Source of the DNA: a virus
Strand: one strand, 5' to 3'
IMG/VR virus record: IMGVR_UViG_3300042350_000744
Location: 1 to 22,541 of that record
Length of the DNA stretch: 22,541 nt
Shown here in pieces: positions 1 to 6,937 of the stretch. Made by a program: the position numbers and the translations under genes. The number at the start of each line of letters is the position of its first letter. Positions within the stretch are counted from its first letter, which is position 1. Under the pieces are notes generated by a model, which had not been told where the DNA came from, did no database searches, and saw only the letters and a program-made list of their open reading frames with translations.

Positions 1-53
1 TCTCACTCAGTCATACATAACATTCCAATACAGTTATTATGGATGATAAATGG
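1..53. other. Left-edge sequence, no gene recognised
   Basis: These 53 nt lie beyond the spanin stop. A minus-strand ATG cluster is present, but it opens only a very short frame that stops within a few codons. No hairpin or promoter was recognised. The operon may end or continue outside the window. Confidence 0.4.
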
Positions 54-434
54 CTACCTAAACCAAAGCACCACAAGCACTAGTACCAAGAACGTATAAA
101 CCCACCAAGGCACGGATGTTGATTCTTTCACTTCAATAATGCGCACGGGTACTTTGCGTTCTAGGACTACTGTATCACCTGCGCATTTACCGTACACGTA
201 GATAGAGTCCTGATGGCGTATAACCTGCACGGTTAGCCTATCGCGGTTGACAATGAATGTGTCGTAAGTATTCATTACCTGCATGGTGTCAATACTAACG
301 CTTTGCGTTATTACCGTGTCAATGATTTTAACGCTATCTACGCGCACCAATTCTGGGTGATTGCGGATTAATCGCTCTAGTCTCTTTTGAGGCGTGCAGG
401 AGGCTAGGAGTAGTAATAGGATTATGTATCTCAT
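54..434 (-). CDS. Putative unimolecular spanin (u-spanin), lysis protein
   Basis: This 126-residue protein has the two ends expected of a one-piece spanin. The N-terminus is a lipoprotein signal peptide, a run of I/L followed by the lipobox LLASC with the acceptor Cys at residue 13. The C-terminus is a single membrane span at about residues 107-125, preceded by VPWW and ending in R. The middle, about 90 residues, is rich in V, T and D and would cross the periplasm. Known u-spanins such as phage T1 gp11 link outer and inner membranes this way and fuse them in the last step of lysis. The neighbours support this: it is the last gene of a tightly coupled unit after endolysin and holin, and its ATG overlaps the holin stop (ATGA, 431-434). 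The lipobox, terminal span and position are seen; the spanin role is inferred. It could instead be an unrelated membrane-anchored lipoprotein. Confidence 0.72.
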   Translation of the reverse strand: MRYIILLLLLASCTPQKRLERLIRNHPELVRVDSVKIIDTVITQSVSIDTMQVMNTYDTFIVNRDRLTVQVIRHQDSIYVYGKCAGDTVVLERKVPVRIIEVKESTSVPWWVYTFLVLVLVVLWFR

Positions 435-658
435 TTGCGTCTAAGGTCAATAATATTCTGCACAGTAATAATCCCCAACAGCAGCAACACAAAACACAGG
501 TCGATTAAGACTATATCAACCACTACGGTTGTATCAACAAACCGATAGTGCAGGTACACTACGCAAGTCATTAACACGAACGCGGATAACTTACGCGCTG
601 AGAACCCCTGCGGCGAGTTCTCGAATGACTTTATCAATGAGTTCAATAGTTCCTTCAT
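431..658 (-). CDS. Putative holin, two membrane spans
   Basis: This 75-residue protein has an amphipathic basic N-terminus (residues 1-23), a first hydrophobic span at about 24-38 (FVLMTCVVYLHY), a short polar turn with DTT, and a second span at about 46-68. It ends in a charged DLRRK tail. Size, two spans and charged ends fit class II-type holins, which form inner-membrane lesions that let endolysin reach the peptidoglycan. It lies between the CHAP endolysin and the spanin candidate. ATGA overlaps on both sides (655-658 and 431-434) imply coupled translation. Its start directly follows TAGG. No sequence family is recognised beyond resemblance to small Bacteroidota phage membrane proteins, so the holin call rests on topology and context. 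Confidence 0.68.
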   Translation of the reverse strand: MKELLNSLIKSFENSPQGFSARKLSAFVLMTCVVYLHYRFVDTTVVVDIVLIDLCFVLLLLGIITVQNIIDLRRK

Positions 659-1107
659 CCTAGTATGTTTACAAATGTGGCAAACCCAACTCCGCGTGTG
701 CGCTTATACACTCCGCCACCATTGGACTGACTGCCGTTATTATTAGGCGATGTGTTGCCTTCAATGCATTCAAATGTAGTCTTAGTCACCCAACGCACGA
801 ATATTCCCGTATGGTCGTGCTTACCGTCGTGATTCCAATCGAATAGAACTATGTCACCTTCCTTCGGTGTTGTAGTTATCCATCCATTCTGCTTGGCGCG
901 GTGGTACATGGTCGGAACGTAGTGAAACCCTTCGTCGGTGTCAATCTTAGGTAGTGAGTGTCCAGCGAAGTGGTAGCAATAGGAAACGAACTGAGCGCAC
1001 CAAGCGACATTGTTCATCCCGTACCATTCACCGAATTGGTTCTTGTTGTTCACTCCTTCGGTATAACCGATGTGTGAAGCTGCAACGTTGATTATATCAC
1101 TTCTCAT
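655..1107 (-). CDS. CHAP-domain endolysin
   Basis: This 150-residue protein consists almost wholly of a CHAP (NlpC/P60-type cysteine amidohydrolase/peptidase) domain. The motif VAWCAQFVSYCY carries the candidate nucleophile Cys37. KHDHTGIF supplies His99. FECIEGNTS gives the acidic and Asn residues (E116, N118) usual after the second strand of the fold. GDIVLFDW before the His is also typical. There is no signal peptide, so it probably accumulates in the cytoplasm and needs the adjacent holin to exit. It would cut peptide or amide bonds in peptidoglycan. There is no separate wall-binding domain, which is common for phages of Gram-negative hosts. The start overlaps the end of the upstream DUF3310-like gene by 11 nt, and its stop overlaps the holin start (ATGA). 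Confidence 0.88.
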   Translation of the reverse strand: MRSDIINVAASHIGYTEGVNNKNQFGEWYGMNNVAWCAQFVSYCYHFAGHSLPKIDTDEGFHYVPTMYHRAKQNGWITTTPKEGDIVLFDWNHDGKHDHTGIFVRWVTKTTFECIEGNTSPNNNGSQSNGGGVYKRTRGVGFATFVNILG

Positions 1108-1309
1108 GCTTAGGATGTTGAAGGTATAAGGTTAGGTGATGGATAGCCTTTTGAATGTCTTCCACAGGTGTCTGATGTTTACGGTTAGCGCGAAGGATAT
1201 ATTCAACTGCTGAGGCGAGGTTGTGGTTTTGGTCAAGTTCAAAGTCTATCAGCACGTCCTGCGCGGTGATACCCTTGTACTTCCCGATATAGTATTCAGG
1301 TGTTTTCAT
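1097..1309 (-). CDS. DUF3310-like phage protein
   Basis: This 70-residue protein resembles the DUF3310 family, small phage proteins sometimes labelled SaV-like or nucleotide kinase without firm biochemical proof. The family pattern is a PxxY start, a block ending in KYILRaxxK, and a final helix leDlxKAxxYL. Here these appear as PEYYIGKYKG, SAVEYILRANRKH and VEDIQKAIHHLTLYL. It sits between a small unknown gene and the endolysin in the leftward operon. It overlaps the upstream gene's stop by 4 nt and the endolysin start by 11 nt. The function is unknown. The resemblance is by eye, and the first half diverges from the usual consensus. Confidence 0.6.
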   Translation of the reverse strand: MKTPEYYIGKYKGITAQDVLIDFELDQNHNLASAVEYILRANRKHQTPVEDIQKAIHHLTLYLQHPKHEK

Positions 1310-1581
1310 CGTCTAGTCGTTTTACGTTTAGATCGCGTCAGCACCTTGTTGTTAAGTACAATTAACGCTTGAAGCATTTTCTGTTCTACTTCGGCACAGG
1401 CGTTTTCAATGTCATATATCGGCATAGGTGATTCAAAACAATCACCATGAATATCCCACACGTATGTGCCACCCTCGGGGTCTTTAACATTAACCTGTGC
1501 GAGTTTGGCAATGGCGAAGATGCTCCACCGTTGCAGCACGATGCCACCTTTATCGTCTAGCAGTTTTAGTCCTATTCTCAT
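1306..1581 (-). CDS. Hypothetical phage protein
   Basis: This 91-residue protein is not recognised. It begins MRIGLKLLDDKGG, has a mixed alpha/beta-looking first half with WDIHGDCFESP near residues 42-52, a helical segment with acidic residues at about 56-75, and a very basic C-terminal tail (RSKRKTTRR). The tail suggests nucleic-acid contact, but that is only an inference. The start overlaps the end of the exonuclease gene by 32 nt. Its stop overlaps the start of the DUF3310-like gene by 4 nt, so it appears to be a translated member of the operon rather than a chance frame. A 106-codon frame on the opposite strand here is much less likely, because it breaks the continuous leftward chain. Confidence 0.6.
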   Translation of the reverse strand: MRIGLKLLDDKGGIVLQRWSIFAIAKLAQVNVKDPEGGTYVWDIHGDCFESPMPIYDIENACAEVEQKMLQALIVLNNKVLTRSKRKTTRR

Positions 1582-2314
1582 TTTTCATTTTGTTATACGT
1601 TGATTCGGGAACACTCCATGATGTACCGCATGACTGGCAGCGAAGCACTACCTTAACACCTGCGGATATGGTCATGCGCCTATCTTGCAGATGCACGTGG
1701 TCGCTTCCACATTCAGGGCAATCTGTTCGGTCTTGCGATACGCGGGTAACGGGCTTGAGATACGGCTGCATTACTTTATGTACACGCTCTAGTTCTAACA
1801 CGTCTTTTTTACAATAGGTCACCATGTCACGCATTGCGCGTTTATTGCCTTTGAGGGTGATGTCTAACCACCATTGAAATTCTGTTTTCAGTTTCCCATG
1901 TCCGCCTGTGAATTTGCTGATGTAGTCTAAGCGGTTTGAGTTGAATTTAAACTGACCGCGTGACACCTTAAGAGTATCGACGATAGGTAAGGAGTGCGGG
2001 AATTTAACGCGATGGAATAACGCCCGTGTACGAATCCAAGGCAGGTCGAAACGCGCACCGTTATGCGCGATGATTTCAGTTGCGCTGCCGCAAATCTTAG
2101 CTAAAGTTTTGACTAGTTCTTTGTCGGACTTGTTGTTATCCCACGTAGCTGAATAGATTTTTGATTGACCTTCCCACTTCCAACACGCGCAGATGATAGC
2201 ACGTTCTTGGACGATGTTCTCATAGCCGATGGAAACCTTATGGCCTGTCTGCCAAAACACGCCTATATTCGGTGATACTTCAATGTCGATGTATAAGCGT
2301 TTTCTTTCGTTCAT
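1550..2314 (-). CDS. DEDDy 3'-5' exonuclease (RNase H-like) with C-terminal zinc ribbon
   Basis: The start is set at 2314, giving 254 residues. A Met at 2362 is in frame but would overlap the upstream gene, and its extra residues do not look conserved. The 2314 ATG also follows an A-rich leader. Residues 1-185 form a DnaQ-like/RNase_H_2 (YprB-type) exonuclease: Exo I YIDIE (D10, E12), Exo II HNGARFD (N85, D90), and Exo III YxxxD (Y167, D171), the DEDDy arrangement of polymerase proofreading domains. A C-terminal CPEC...CQSC zinc ribbon (C199, C202, C226, C229) follows, likely for nucleic-acid binding. The tail is basic. Such free-standing exonucleases may act in DNA repair, recombination or host nucleic-acid degradation; the substrate cannot be told here. 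It is unusual to find it between structural and lysis genes. Confidence 0.83.
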   Translation of the reverse strand: MNERKRLYIDIEVSPNIGVFWQTGHKVSIGYENIVQERAIICACWKWEGQSKIYSATWDNNKSDKELVKTLAKICGSATEIIAHNGARFDLPWIRTRALFHRVKFPHSLPIVDTLKVSRGQFKFNSNRLDYISKFTGGHGKLKTEFQWWLDITLKGNKRAMRDMVTYCKKDVLELERVHKVMQPYLKPVTRVSQDRTDCPECGSDHVHLQDRRMTISAGVKVVLRCQSCGTSWSVPESTYNKMKNENRTKTARR

Positions 2315-2334
2315 TGTCTTGGCTTTAGTGTTCC

Positions 2335-2604
2335 TTAACCTACAAATAGATGTTTTATCCAAGCGAACAGTCCACCTCCCGAAGCCCCTGCGGCTGCGGC
2401 AAAGCCGATAACTTTAGCCCGTTCAACCTTTTGCGCTTGGATGTATTCCTGATGTTCGTTAACGGTGTCAATCATTCCCTTATCGCCGTATTCCTTGTCT
2501 CCGATTAACTTCCGCTCAACCCGTTGCAGCCTGACCGCGTTATGTTGCTGACCGCGTTTTATCTCCGCCAGTTCAGCTATAATGATGTCGATTTTTTCTC
2601 TCAT
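2335..2604 (-). CDS. Small coiled-coil protein with C-terminal membrane segment (XhlA/holin-accessory-like)
   Basis: This 89-residue protein has a charged helical N-terminal part (about 1-62) with heptad-like hydrophobics (IIIAELAEIKRG, VRLQRVERKL). A C-terminal segment at about 65-88, rich in Ala and Gly and ending AWIKHLFVG, could insert into a membrane. This layout resembles XhlA-type hemolysin or holin-accessory proteins and other small phage membrane anchors. However, the membrane segment is only weakly hydrophobic (AAAAGASGGG), and the sequence itself is not diagnostic. The start overlaps the upstream 75-residue gene by 4 nt, and a 20-nt gap separates it from the exonuclease start at 2314. 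A lysis-related or membrane role is inferred only. Confidence 0.55.
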   Translation of the reverse strand: MREKIDIIIAELAEIKRGQQHNAVRLQRVERKLIGDKEYGDKGMIDTVNEHQEYIQAQKVERAKVIGFAAAAGASGGGLFAWIKHLFVG

Positions 2605-2828
2605 GCCGCGTACTTCTTTAACTCGTTATTTACCCAAACATCAATGTCGGAATCTTCCCAAGTATCTGAGTAGGTAAACCCGTCGAGGGTAACACTAAAC
2701 GATGCGGAATCAACTGATAGTAACACATCAACTGAGCAGGTTTTTTCTGCGATGTTGTCCACTACTTTAGTGATGCGAACGGTAGGGTCAGTTATTTGCG
2801 TTTTAAATTGGTCAAAAGAATATATCAT
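2601..2828 (-). CDS. Hypothetical small phage protein
   Basis: This 75-residue protein is not recognised. Alternating hydrophobic and polar stretches (VRITKVVDNIAE, CSVDVLLSVDSASFSVTLDG) suggest an all-beta fold, ending in a short helix NNELKKYAA. Similar small beta proteins occur beside fibre or tail genes in Bacteroidota phages, so a virion role is possible but unproven. It is coupled to its neighbours: the ATG overlaps the upstream stop (2825-2828), and its own stop overlaps the next start (2601-2604). Its start is preceded by TTAGGATT, one of several starts in this window with AGG very close to ATG. Confidence 0.55.
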   Translation of the reverse strand: MIYSFDQFKTQITDPTVRITKVVDNIAEKTCSVDVLLSVDSASFSVTLDGFTYSDTWEDSDIDVWVNNELKKYAA

Positions 2829-4306
2829 AATCCTAAATCTGAGAGTGAGAAAATTCGGCAGTACATATAGTTGTTCGTTGTTGTCTTACCAACCTGTGCT
2901 ATACCTCCTGCTGTTGTTGCTCCTGTTGCTAATACCCTAAATGCACTTGTAGTTGTGTCAGGCGATGTGGTGCTTGTCCACATGGACGCAAAAGAAATGT
3001 TGAAAGGCGTGTAGTTCAGCATACCACCTGAGTTGCCGTAGTTCATTATACTTTGCGCCTGTTGAACGTTCGGAATGTGCCAGTCGGTGAATCCTCCTTG
3101 GTTAGAAGATAAAGCTGCGTCAATAGAATTGTTCCAGTTGGCGGTTGTTGCGGGGTTGTACCACATCAATCGACGCGACCAATCTACGATTATTCCATTG
3201 GAATATGTTTGACCACCTGATGTATCTGTGAATCGGTTTGAGTTGCCGTAAGGGTTCTGTGCAGACAATACAACGAATGATAATAACGAACCTTGCTCGA
3301 TGTCTCCATCATCACCAGTACGGTAGGATATTGTTTGGCCTGTTTTAATGTCCAATAACGCGGTTAAGTTATCCTTTTGGGTAAAGGTTAATCCATCGTC
3401 AACATCGTTCAACTGAGCGGCTGATAACGCAGGAATAAGCGTTGCGCTAAAGTTTATACCTGCCGCCTTGCTAGAAGTGGTATTGTCCGTATCGGTGAAT
3501 GTGATATCGTTAACCGTAACGGTGCCACCAATGATAGGTGACACAAGCCCTGAGCCTATTGTGGTGTTAGCTGAGTTCTTGACCGTTGCTGTTACATCAT
3601 TAAGAGTGATGATGGTACTAACATCGGGGTCAATGAAATATGAAACTTCCTGCCCGTCTTCGTCTCTTACATACACTTCGATTTCACCACAACCTCCGCC
3701 TTCACAAAACGCCGCTTCCAAGTCCAGTTCCTGTTGTTCGGTTAGGTTGTCGAGTACGGATGTGTCAGAGAAATCATACGTTGGTAAGATACATTCATTT
3801 AGTTGATCGGTTGTTAACTGATTAAGTAATACCTCACACGCATCCTGTGGTGTTTGCGTTTCAAGAGGTATCTCACAAAGCCCATACGATGCGACTTCAA
3901 CTTGCAAATCCATAACACACCCTGCACATTTATCGAGGAATGCGTTATTTATCGGTGTTATTGTCGGGTCACTCAACACATCAACGTCAACATCACTACC
4001 GTCTTTGAAATATCGGTAGATATCGTTGAGTATTAAGTCCGCATCCGACACGATTGTGTTCACGTTGTTGCGCGATTGCATTATTTGGTCAGCGCAATAG
4101 ATGCGAATGGTGAATGTGTTGATGTTTTCACCTACTACTTTACTAACTGGCACTACATAGATGAAAGGAAATAGGTTATCTGTTGCCTCGAAGTCACCTA
4201 TCTGTTCTTCAAAGTCAAAGCCATAACGCTTAATCTGATAGTGAAGGTCACAGAAATCCTTGATTTTTTTCAGTAGCTTGATATATGATACGCTGATAGC
4301 TGCCAT
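2825..4306 (-). CDS. Tail-completion domain fused to a DUF1566/Lcl_C-like (lectin-fold) domain
   Basis: This 493-residue protein appears to be a fusion. Residues 1-147 resemble the tail completion or terminator proteins of Bacteroidota siphophages (helix KLLKKIKDFCDLHYQI, then FPFIYVVPVS and FTIRIYCADQ strands, then a helix before FKDG). A Cys-containing linker (about 150-206) is followed by beta-rich stalk sequence (206-275) and an uncharacterised part (275-365). Residues about 366-487 match the DUF1566/Lcl_C pattern: RLMWY, WNNSIDAAL, GGFTDWHIPNVQQAQSIM, MWTSTT, YMYCRIF. DUF1566 is related to the formylglycine/C-type-lectin-like folds often used for ligand binding. It lies directly after the connector gene, which fits neck or terminator function. 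The lectin-like end suggests carbohydrate or cell-surface contact, which is inferred. The domain boundaries are approximate. Confidence 0.68.
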   Translation of the reverse strand: MAAISVSYIKLLKKIKDFCDLHYQIKRYGFDFEEQIGDFEATDNLFPFIYVVPVSKVVGENINTFTIRIYCADQIMQSRNNVNTIVSDADLILNDIYRYFKDGSDVDVDVLSDPTITPINNAFLDKCAGCVMDLQVEVASYGLCEIPLETQTPQDACEVLLNQLTTDQLNECILPTYDFSDTSVLDNLTEQQELDLEAAFCEGGGCGEIEVYVRDEDGQEVSYFIDPDVSTIITLNDVTATVKNSANTTIGSGLVSPIIGGTVTVNDITFTDTDNTTSSKAAGINFSATLIPALSAAQLNDVDDGLTFTQKDNLTALLDIKTGQTISYRTGDDGDIEQGSLLSFVVLSAQNPYGNSNRFTDTSGGQTYSNGIIVDWSRRLMWYNPATTANWNNSIDAALSSNQGGFTDWHIPNVQQAQSIMNYGNSGGMLNYTPFNISFASMWTSTTSPDTTTSAFRVLATGATTAGGIAQVGKTTTNNYMYCRIFSLSDLGL

Positions 4307-4815
4307 TAGATGAACATGAAGTCAGATTCATAATTTCCGTGAGTTGTGTCGGTAGCTTTTATGTCGCTATCGCGGTTATTTTCGGATGTAAAATTTGCGA
4401 ATAGCGATTTATTTTCCTGCAGATATTTTATCACACGGTTCGTGTAGAACTCAGCCTTTTGATTGTACTGACGCATGGCGAATGATAACTCAGAGGCTTC
4501 CACGCCTTCGGAATTTTCCCCGCTTTCGCGCTGAATACCTTTGTTTGTTATCTTACGTGATAGCGCATAAGACGCATCAGCGGCAGCCCTCCACGCGATG
4601 ACCATTTGAATCTTACCAACTAGCACTTGCTCGTTAGATGATAGCGTTTGCGCATTGTATTTGGTAAGTAAGTCCGTATAGAAATACGTTCCAAGTAACG
4701 ATTGCGCCCACATATCGGAGGCTGTACGGATGAACGGTTGAAAATCGCGCGTATCAGCGTTAGCACCTACGTTCGTGGTGTTCTTTAGCAGCGTATCTGT
4801 AACAAAATAAATCAT
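4306..4815 (-). CDS. Head-tail connector protein (DUF6712-like)
   Basis: This 169-residue protein is mostly helical. Features seen: FQPFIRTASDMWAQSLLG near residues 26-43, a Y/F-rich turn, then a long helix VGKIQMVIAWRAAADASYALSRKI at about 66-90, and a late helix ELSFAMRQYNQKAEFYTNRVIKYL. This resembles the DUF6712 family of small head-tail connectors (gp6-like adaptors) that sit next to portal in Bacteroidota phages, where they form a ring below the portal. Its place directly downstream of portal supports the call. It is one of the few genes here with a good Shine-Dalgarno sequence (AAAGGAG, 7 nt before ATG). The portal stop and this start overlap by 4 nt, and its stop overlaps the next gene by 1 nt. 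Confidence 0.75.
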   Translation of the reverse strand: MIYFVTDTLLKNTTNVGANADTRDFQPFIRTASDMWAQSLLGTYFYTDLLTKYNAQTLSSNEQVLVGKIQMVIAWRAAADASYALSRKITNKGIQRESGENSEGVEASELSFAMRQYNQKAEFYTNRVIKYLQENKSLFANFTSENNRDSDIKATDTTHGNYESDFMFI

Positions 4816-5984
4816 TGTGCCGCTCCTTTCTCAACAATAACATCACCGATGATTTGGTAATTCACAATAGATATTTTTGCTTTCACGCCTGACAAATTAA
4901 TGAGGTCATCGAAGATATTTTGCACCACTTCACGGGTCGGCATTACGAAATTCTTTTCCCAAATAACGTAAGCCTGTTTAATATCAGTTCCTGAGCCTAA
5001 CTTACCGCTAACACGGATACCCATGAGGATTGGGTCGATGGTGTGCGCTTGACAAATCTTCTCATCAATACGTCCATCAGTCTGAATGAACAGTTGGTCG
5101 TTGTTGTTTGTCGGTATTGGTTCTAATACTGGCATTTGGTCAGCAGAATTAGCGAATACCGCGAACACACGACCTGCACTTGGCGCACCTTTAGCCTTTT
5201 CAATGCTTTCTTTGATGGCGTTTTGCTCCTCTTTACTTGCAGGTTTCTTCGGGAATTTAATCATCACCGAAGCAAACACGGAATTCTGAATATTACTCTT
5301 ATGCAAGTACGACATTTCACCGTCAAGGAATACCCAATTTAAACACGATGTATATTGAGGAATAGGGTATGGAAAATCACCGATAGAATCTAATTCGTAA
5401 CAGTAGATTTGTTTTGATTCTGTATTCTCAGGATGGTAAGGCTTATACCATTTCTTCGCCAGTTCAGTTGACCAATCATCCGCAATAAAATACAAGGACT
5501 TGTCGCGGTTAGTACGTACTTTCTCAGGCGATATGCGCTCGTATTTAACGGCCTTTTTATCCTTAACAGTTAACAGGAAATAACATCTACCGTGCATCAC
5601 AATATCACGGGTCACAAGGTCTTTAATTCGCTTGATGTTGTTGCGTGAGTTGAACATTTTCCATTCAACTATTTCACGCTGATTCATGTTTGTCTCATCA
5701 ACTTCGATTCCTCCACCGATAACGCTGCGCACTTTGAACTCAATGATAGACGAATGCAACGGGCTGATGTAGTACATCTGATTCATCAGTTGTGGGTATA
5801 GGTTATCCCCACCGAAATAAATCATTCCCTTATCACCTGTGATGCGGTTGTTGATATACGGTAACGATAAGTTACCTTCGCCAACTTCCATAAATGGCGT
5901 AGAGAATTTACTAAGCGTTGAATAGTTTTCTACCGTTGCAGCAGGTTGCTGAGGCGGTGAGAAGAATTTCATTAATCTACTCAT
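4812..5984 (-). CDS. Portal protein
   Basis: Portal forms the twelve-fold DNA channel at the head vertex and docks terminase. Using the start at 5984 (MSRLMKFF) gives 390 residues. In-frame ATGs at 6011 and 5972 are alternatives, but 6011 would overlap the upstream gene by 35 nt, while 5984 overlaps by 8 nt. Recognisable parts are an early GDKGMIYFGGDNLYPQLM segment, a wing region with ISPLHSSIIEFKVRSVIGGG, DIVMHGRCYFLL, a middle ISPEKVR strand, and the near-C-terminal block AHTIDPILMGIRVSGKLGSG. The last is characteristic of portal proteins of Bacteroidota siphophages. The gene is unusual in position: it follows capsid and tail-tube genes instead of lying between terminase and protease. It is followed at once by the connector gene. 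Confidence 0.85.
   Translation of the reverse strand: MSRLMKFFSPPQQPAATVENYSTLSKFSTPFMEVGEGNLSLPYINNRITGDKGMIYFGGDNLYPQLMNQMYYISPLHSSIIEFKVRSVIGGGIEVDETNMNQREIVEWKMFNSRNNIKRIKDLVTRDIVMHGRCYFLLTVKDKKAVKYERISPEKVRTNRDKSLYFIADDWSTELAKKWYKPYHPENTESKQIYCYELDSIGDFPYPIPQYTSCLNWVFLDGEMSYLHKSNIQNSVFASVMIKFPKKPASKEEQNAIKESIEKAKGAPSAGRVFAVFANSADQMPVLEPIPTNNNDQLFIQTDGRIDEKICQAHTIDPILMGIRVSGKLGSGTDIKQAYVIWEKNFVMPTREVVQNIFDDLINLSGVKAKISIVNYQIIGDVIVEKGAAQ
4823..4829 (-). promoter_or_regulatory. Shine-Dalgarno site of the connector gene
   Basis: On the minus strand AAAGGAG lies 7 nt before the ATG at 4815, inside the last codons of the portal gene. It is the only textbook ribosome-binding site noticed near a start in this window, where most starts have A/T-rich leaders. 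It supports 4815 as the true start. Confidence 0.55.
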
Positions 5985-6318
5985 AAACAGTTCCAGTTGT
6001 GTTAGCGTCAATCACATTCAATATACCTTCTTCGAGCGCATCACCAACGATGGCTGCGGGGTTAGTGGTGACTGTTGCGGTTTGATAAACTCTGTATGTA
6101 TATTGACCTGCTGCGAGTGTTACGGTTACACCTTCTTTGATTTCAAAATGATTGAAACGTTCAGGGTATGCCGACACGTCAGGCGTGGTGAAATATACAG
6201 GTGATGGGTTTGTCAGATCGCGGATAACTTCAAATAAGTATGACGGACTTGTCAGCGTTGCCGATTCACTCAGCGTTAGCACAACATCGTTTTCATCACC
6301 TTTGTAAAGCACTATCAT
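5977..6318 (-). CDS. Small beta-rich tail/virion protein (Bacteroidota phage family)
   Basis: This 113-residue protein reads as an all-beta fold: MIVLYKGDENDVVLTLSES, then YLFEVIRD, a Y-P-ERFNHFEI strand, and an AAGQYTYRVYQT strand. This pattern recurs in short proteins encoded near tail-fibre or tail-tip genes of Bacteroidota phages, whose exact role is not established. It starts just downstream of a hairpin that appears to end transcription from the tail-tube gene, and its end overlaps the portal start by 8 nt. Its start (AGGTATGATAGT) closely matches that of the 405-residue structural protein at 16153, as do its first residues MIVL. Confidence 0.6.
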   Translation of the reverse strand: MIVLYKGDENDVVLTLSESATLTSPSYLFEVIRDLTNPSPVYFTTPDVSAYPERFNHFEIKEGVTVTLAAGQYTYRVYQTATVTTNPAAIVGDALEEGILNVIDANTTGTVYE

Positions 6319-6357
6319 ACCTATTAATGTATTTCAGTAAAAAATTGTAGCAAAAGA

Positions 6358-6382
6358 AAAGGGCTACCATAAGCAGCCCTTT
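6358..6382 (-). terminator. Rho-independent terminator after the tail-tube gene
   Basis: A perfect 8-bp stem (AAAGGGCT paired with AGCCCTTT, 6358-6365 and 6375-6382) closes a 9-nt loop. On the minus strand it is followed by TTTTCTTTTG, a U-rich tract. It lies 20 nt past the stop of the tail-tube gene and before the small tail/portal genes, so it may limit read-through after the highly expressed capsid and tube genes. Confidence 0.65.
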
Positions 6383-6401
6383 CCAATTCAAAGTGTTTCG
6401 T

Positions 6402-6920
6402 TTAAGAGTTCACAGAAGTGAGTGTAGCAGCAGCAGCCGAATCCAACTCATACGCCCATGATTCGTATTCACCTAAGAAGGTTACATCGAAGTTCGAGCC
6501 GTCAGCCTTAGCAGTTCCTGAACCGCCTGTGCCTCCGTTGAGTTGCATATATTCAAACCACCAGTACTTACCATTTGCATCAAGCACCACGATAGTAAGG
6601 TAACGCTGACCTTCACCTGCAATGTTCAACTGTCTTGCCTTAGCTGCATCCTTGCGGTGGAACTTAAGAGAAAGTAAGTTGCTGATGAAAGATGACCCGT
6701 TAGTCATGTCCTTGGTTACAGTCTCCACGTAGTTCGACACGTTGCGTTTCACTTCGTATTCAACGAATGCAACGGTGTTGGTGAAGTCTGTAATTTCCCA
6801 GTTGGCAGTATCAACGGTTTTACCTGTGATGTTGTCTTGGTCATTTACCCACACTTGAACGATGCCACCGAGGTTGTTCTCGCATGACTTCGTGATAGCT
6901 ACTAAAGAATTACAAGCCAT
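6402..6920 (-). CDS. Major tail tube protein
   Basis: This 172-residue protein is the likely tail tube subunit, which stacks in hexameric rings around the tape measure. It begins MACNSLVAITKSCENNLGG, a Cys-containing start typical of tail tube proteins in Bacteroidota siphophages. Beta strands follow (VQVWVNDQDN, AFVEYEVKRNVSNYVETVTKD). A central FHRKDAAKARQLNIAGEG region leads to YLTIVVLDANGKYWWFEYMQL and a C-terminal FDVTFLGEYESWAYEL strand. The gene follows the capsid gene by 51 nt and is flanked by hairpins on both sides, which fits a highly expressed single gene. The tube function is inferred from family likeness, size and position. Confidence 0.78.
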   Translation of the reverse strand: MACNSLVAITKSCENNLGGIVQVWVNDQDNITGKTVDTANWEITDFTNTVAFVEYEVKRNVSNYVETVTKDMTNGSSFISNLLSLKFHRKDAAKARQLNIAGEGQRYLTIVVLDANGKYWWFEYMQLNGGTGGSGTAKADGSNFDVTFLGEYESWAYELDSAAAATLTSVNS

Positions 6921-6937
6921 AGTTTTTAAGTGTATTA

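Noticed and set aside
1497-1817. 106-codon plus-strand open frame across the exonuclease/unknown junction
   Set aside because: The Cys and Arg content mirrors the zinc ribbon and basic tail on the other strand; the leftward operon is continuous.
2825-3200. Diversity-generating retroelement variable region in the DUF1566-like end
   Set aside because: No reverse transcriptase gene and no second copy of this 3' sequence are seen in the window, so only the suitable fold remains.
3468-3806. 112-codon plus-strand open frame opposite the completion/lectin fusion
   Set aside because: Shadow of a continuous minus-strand coding region, low-complexity composition and no start signal.
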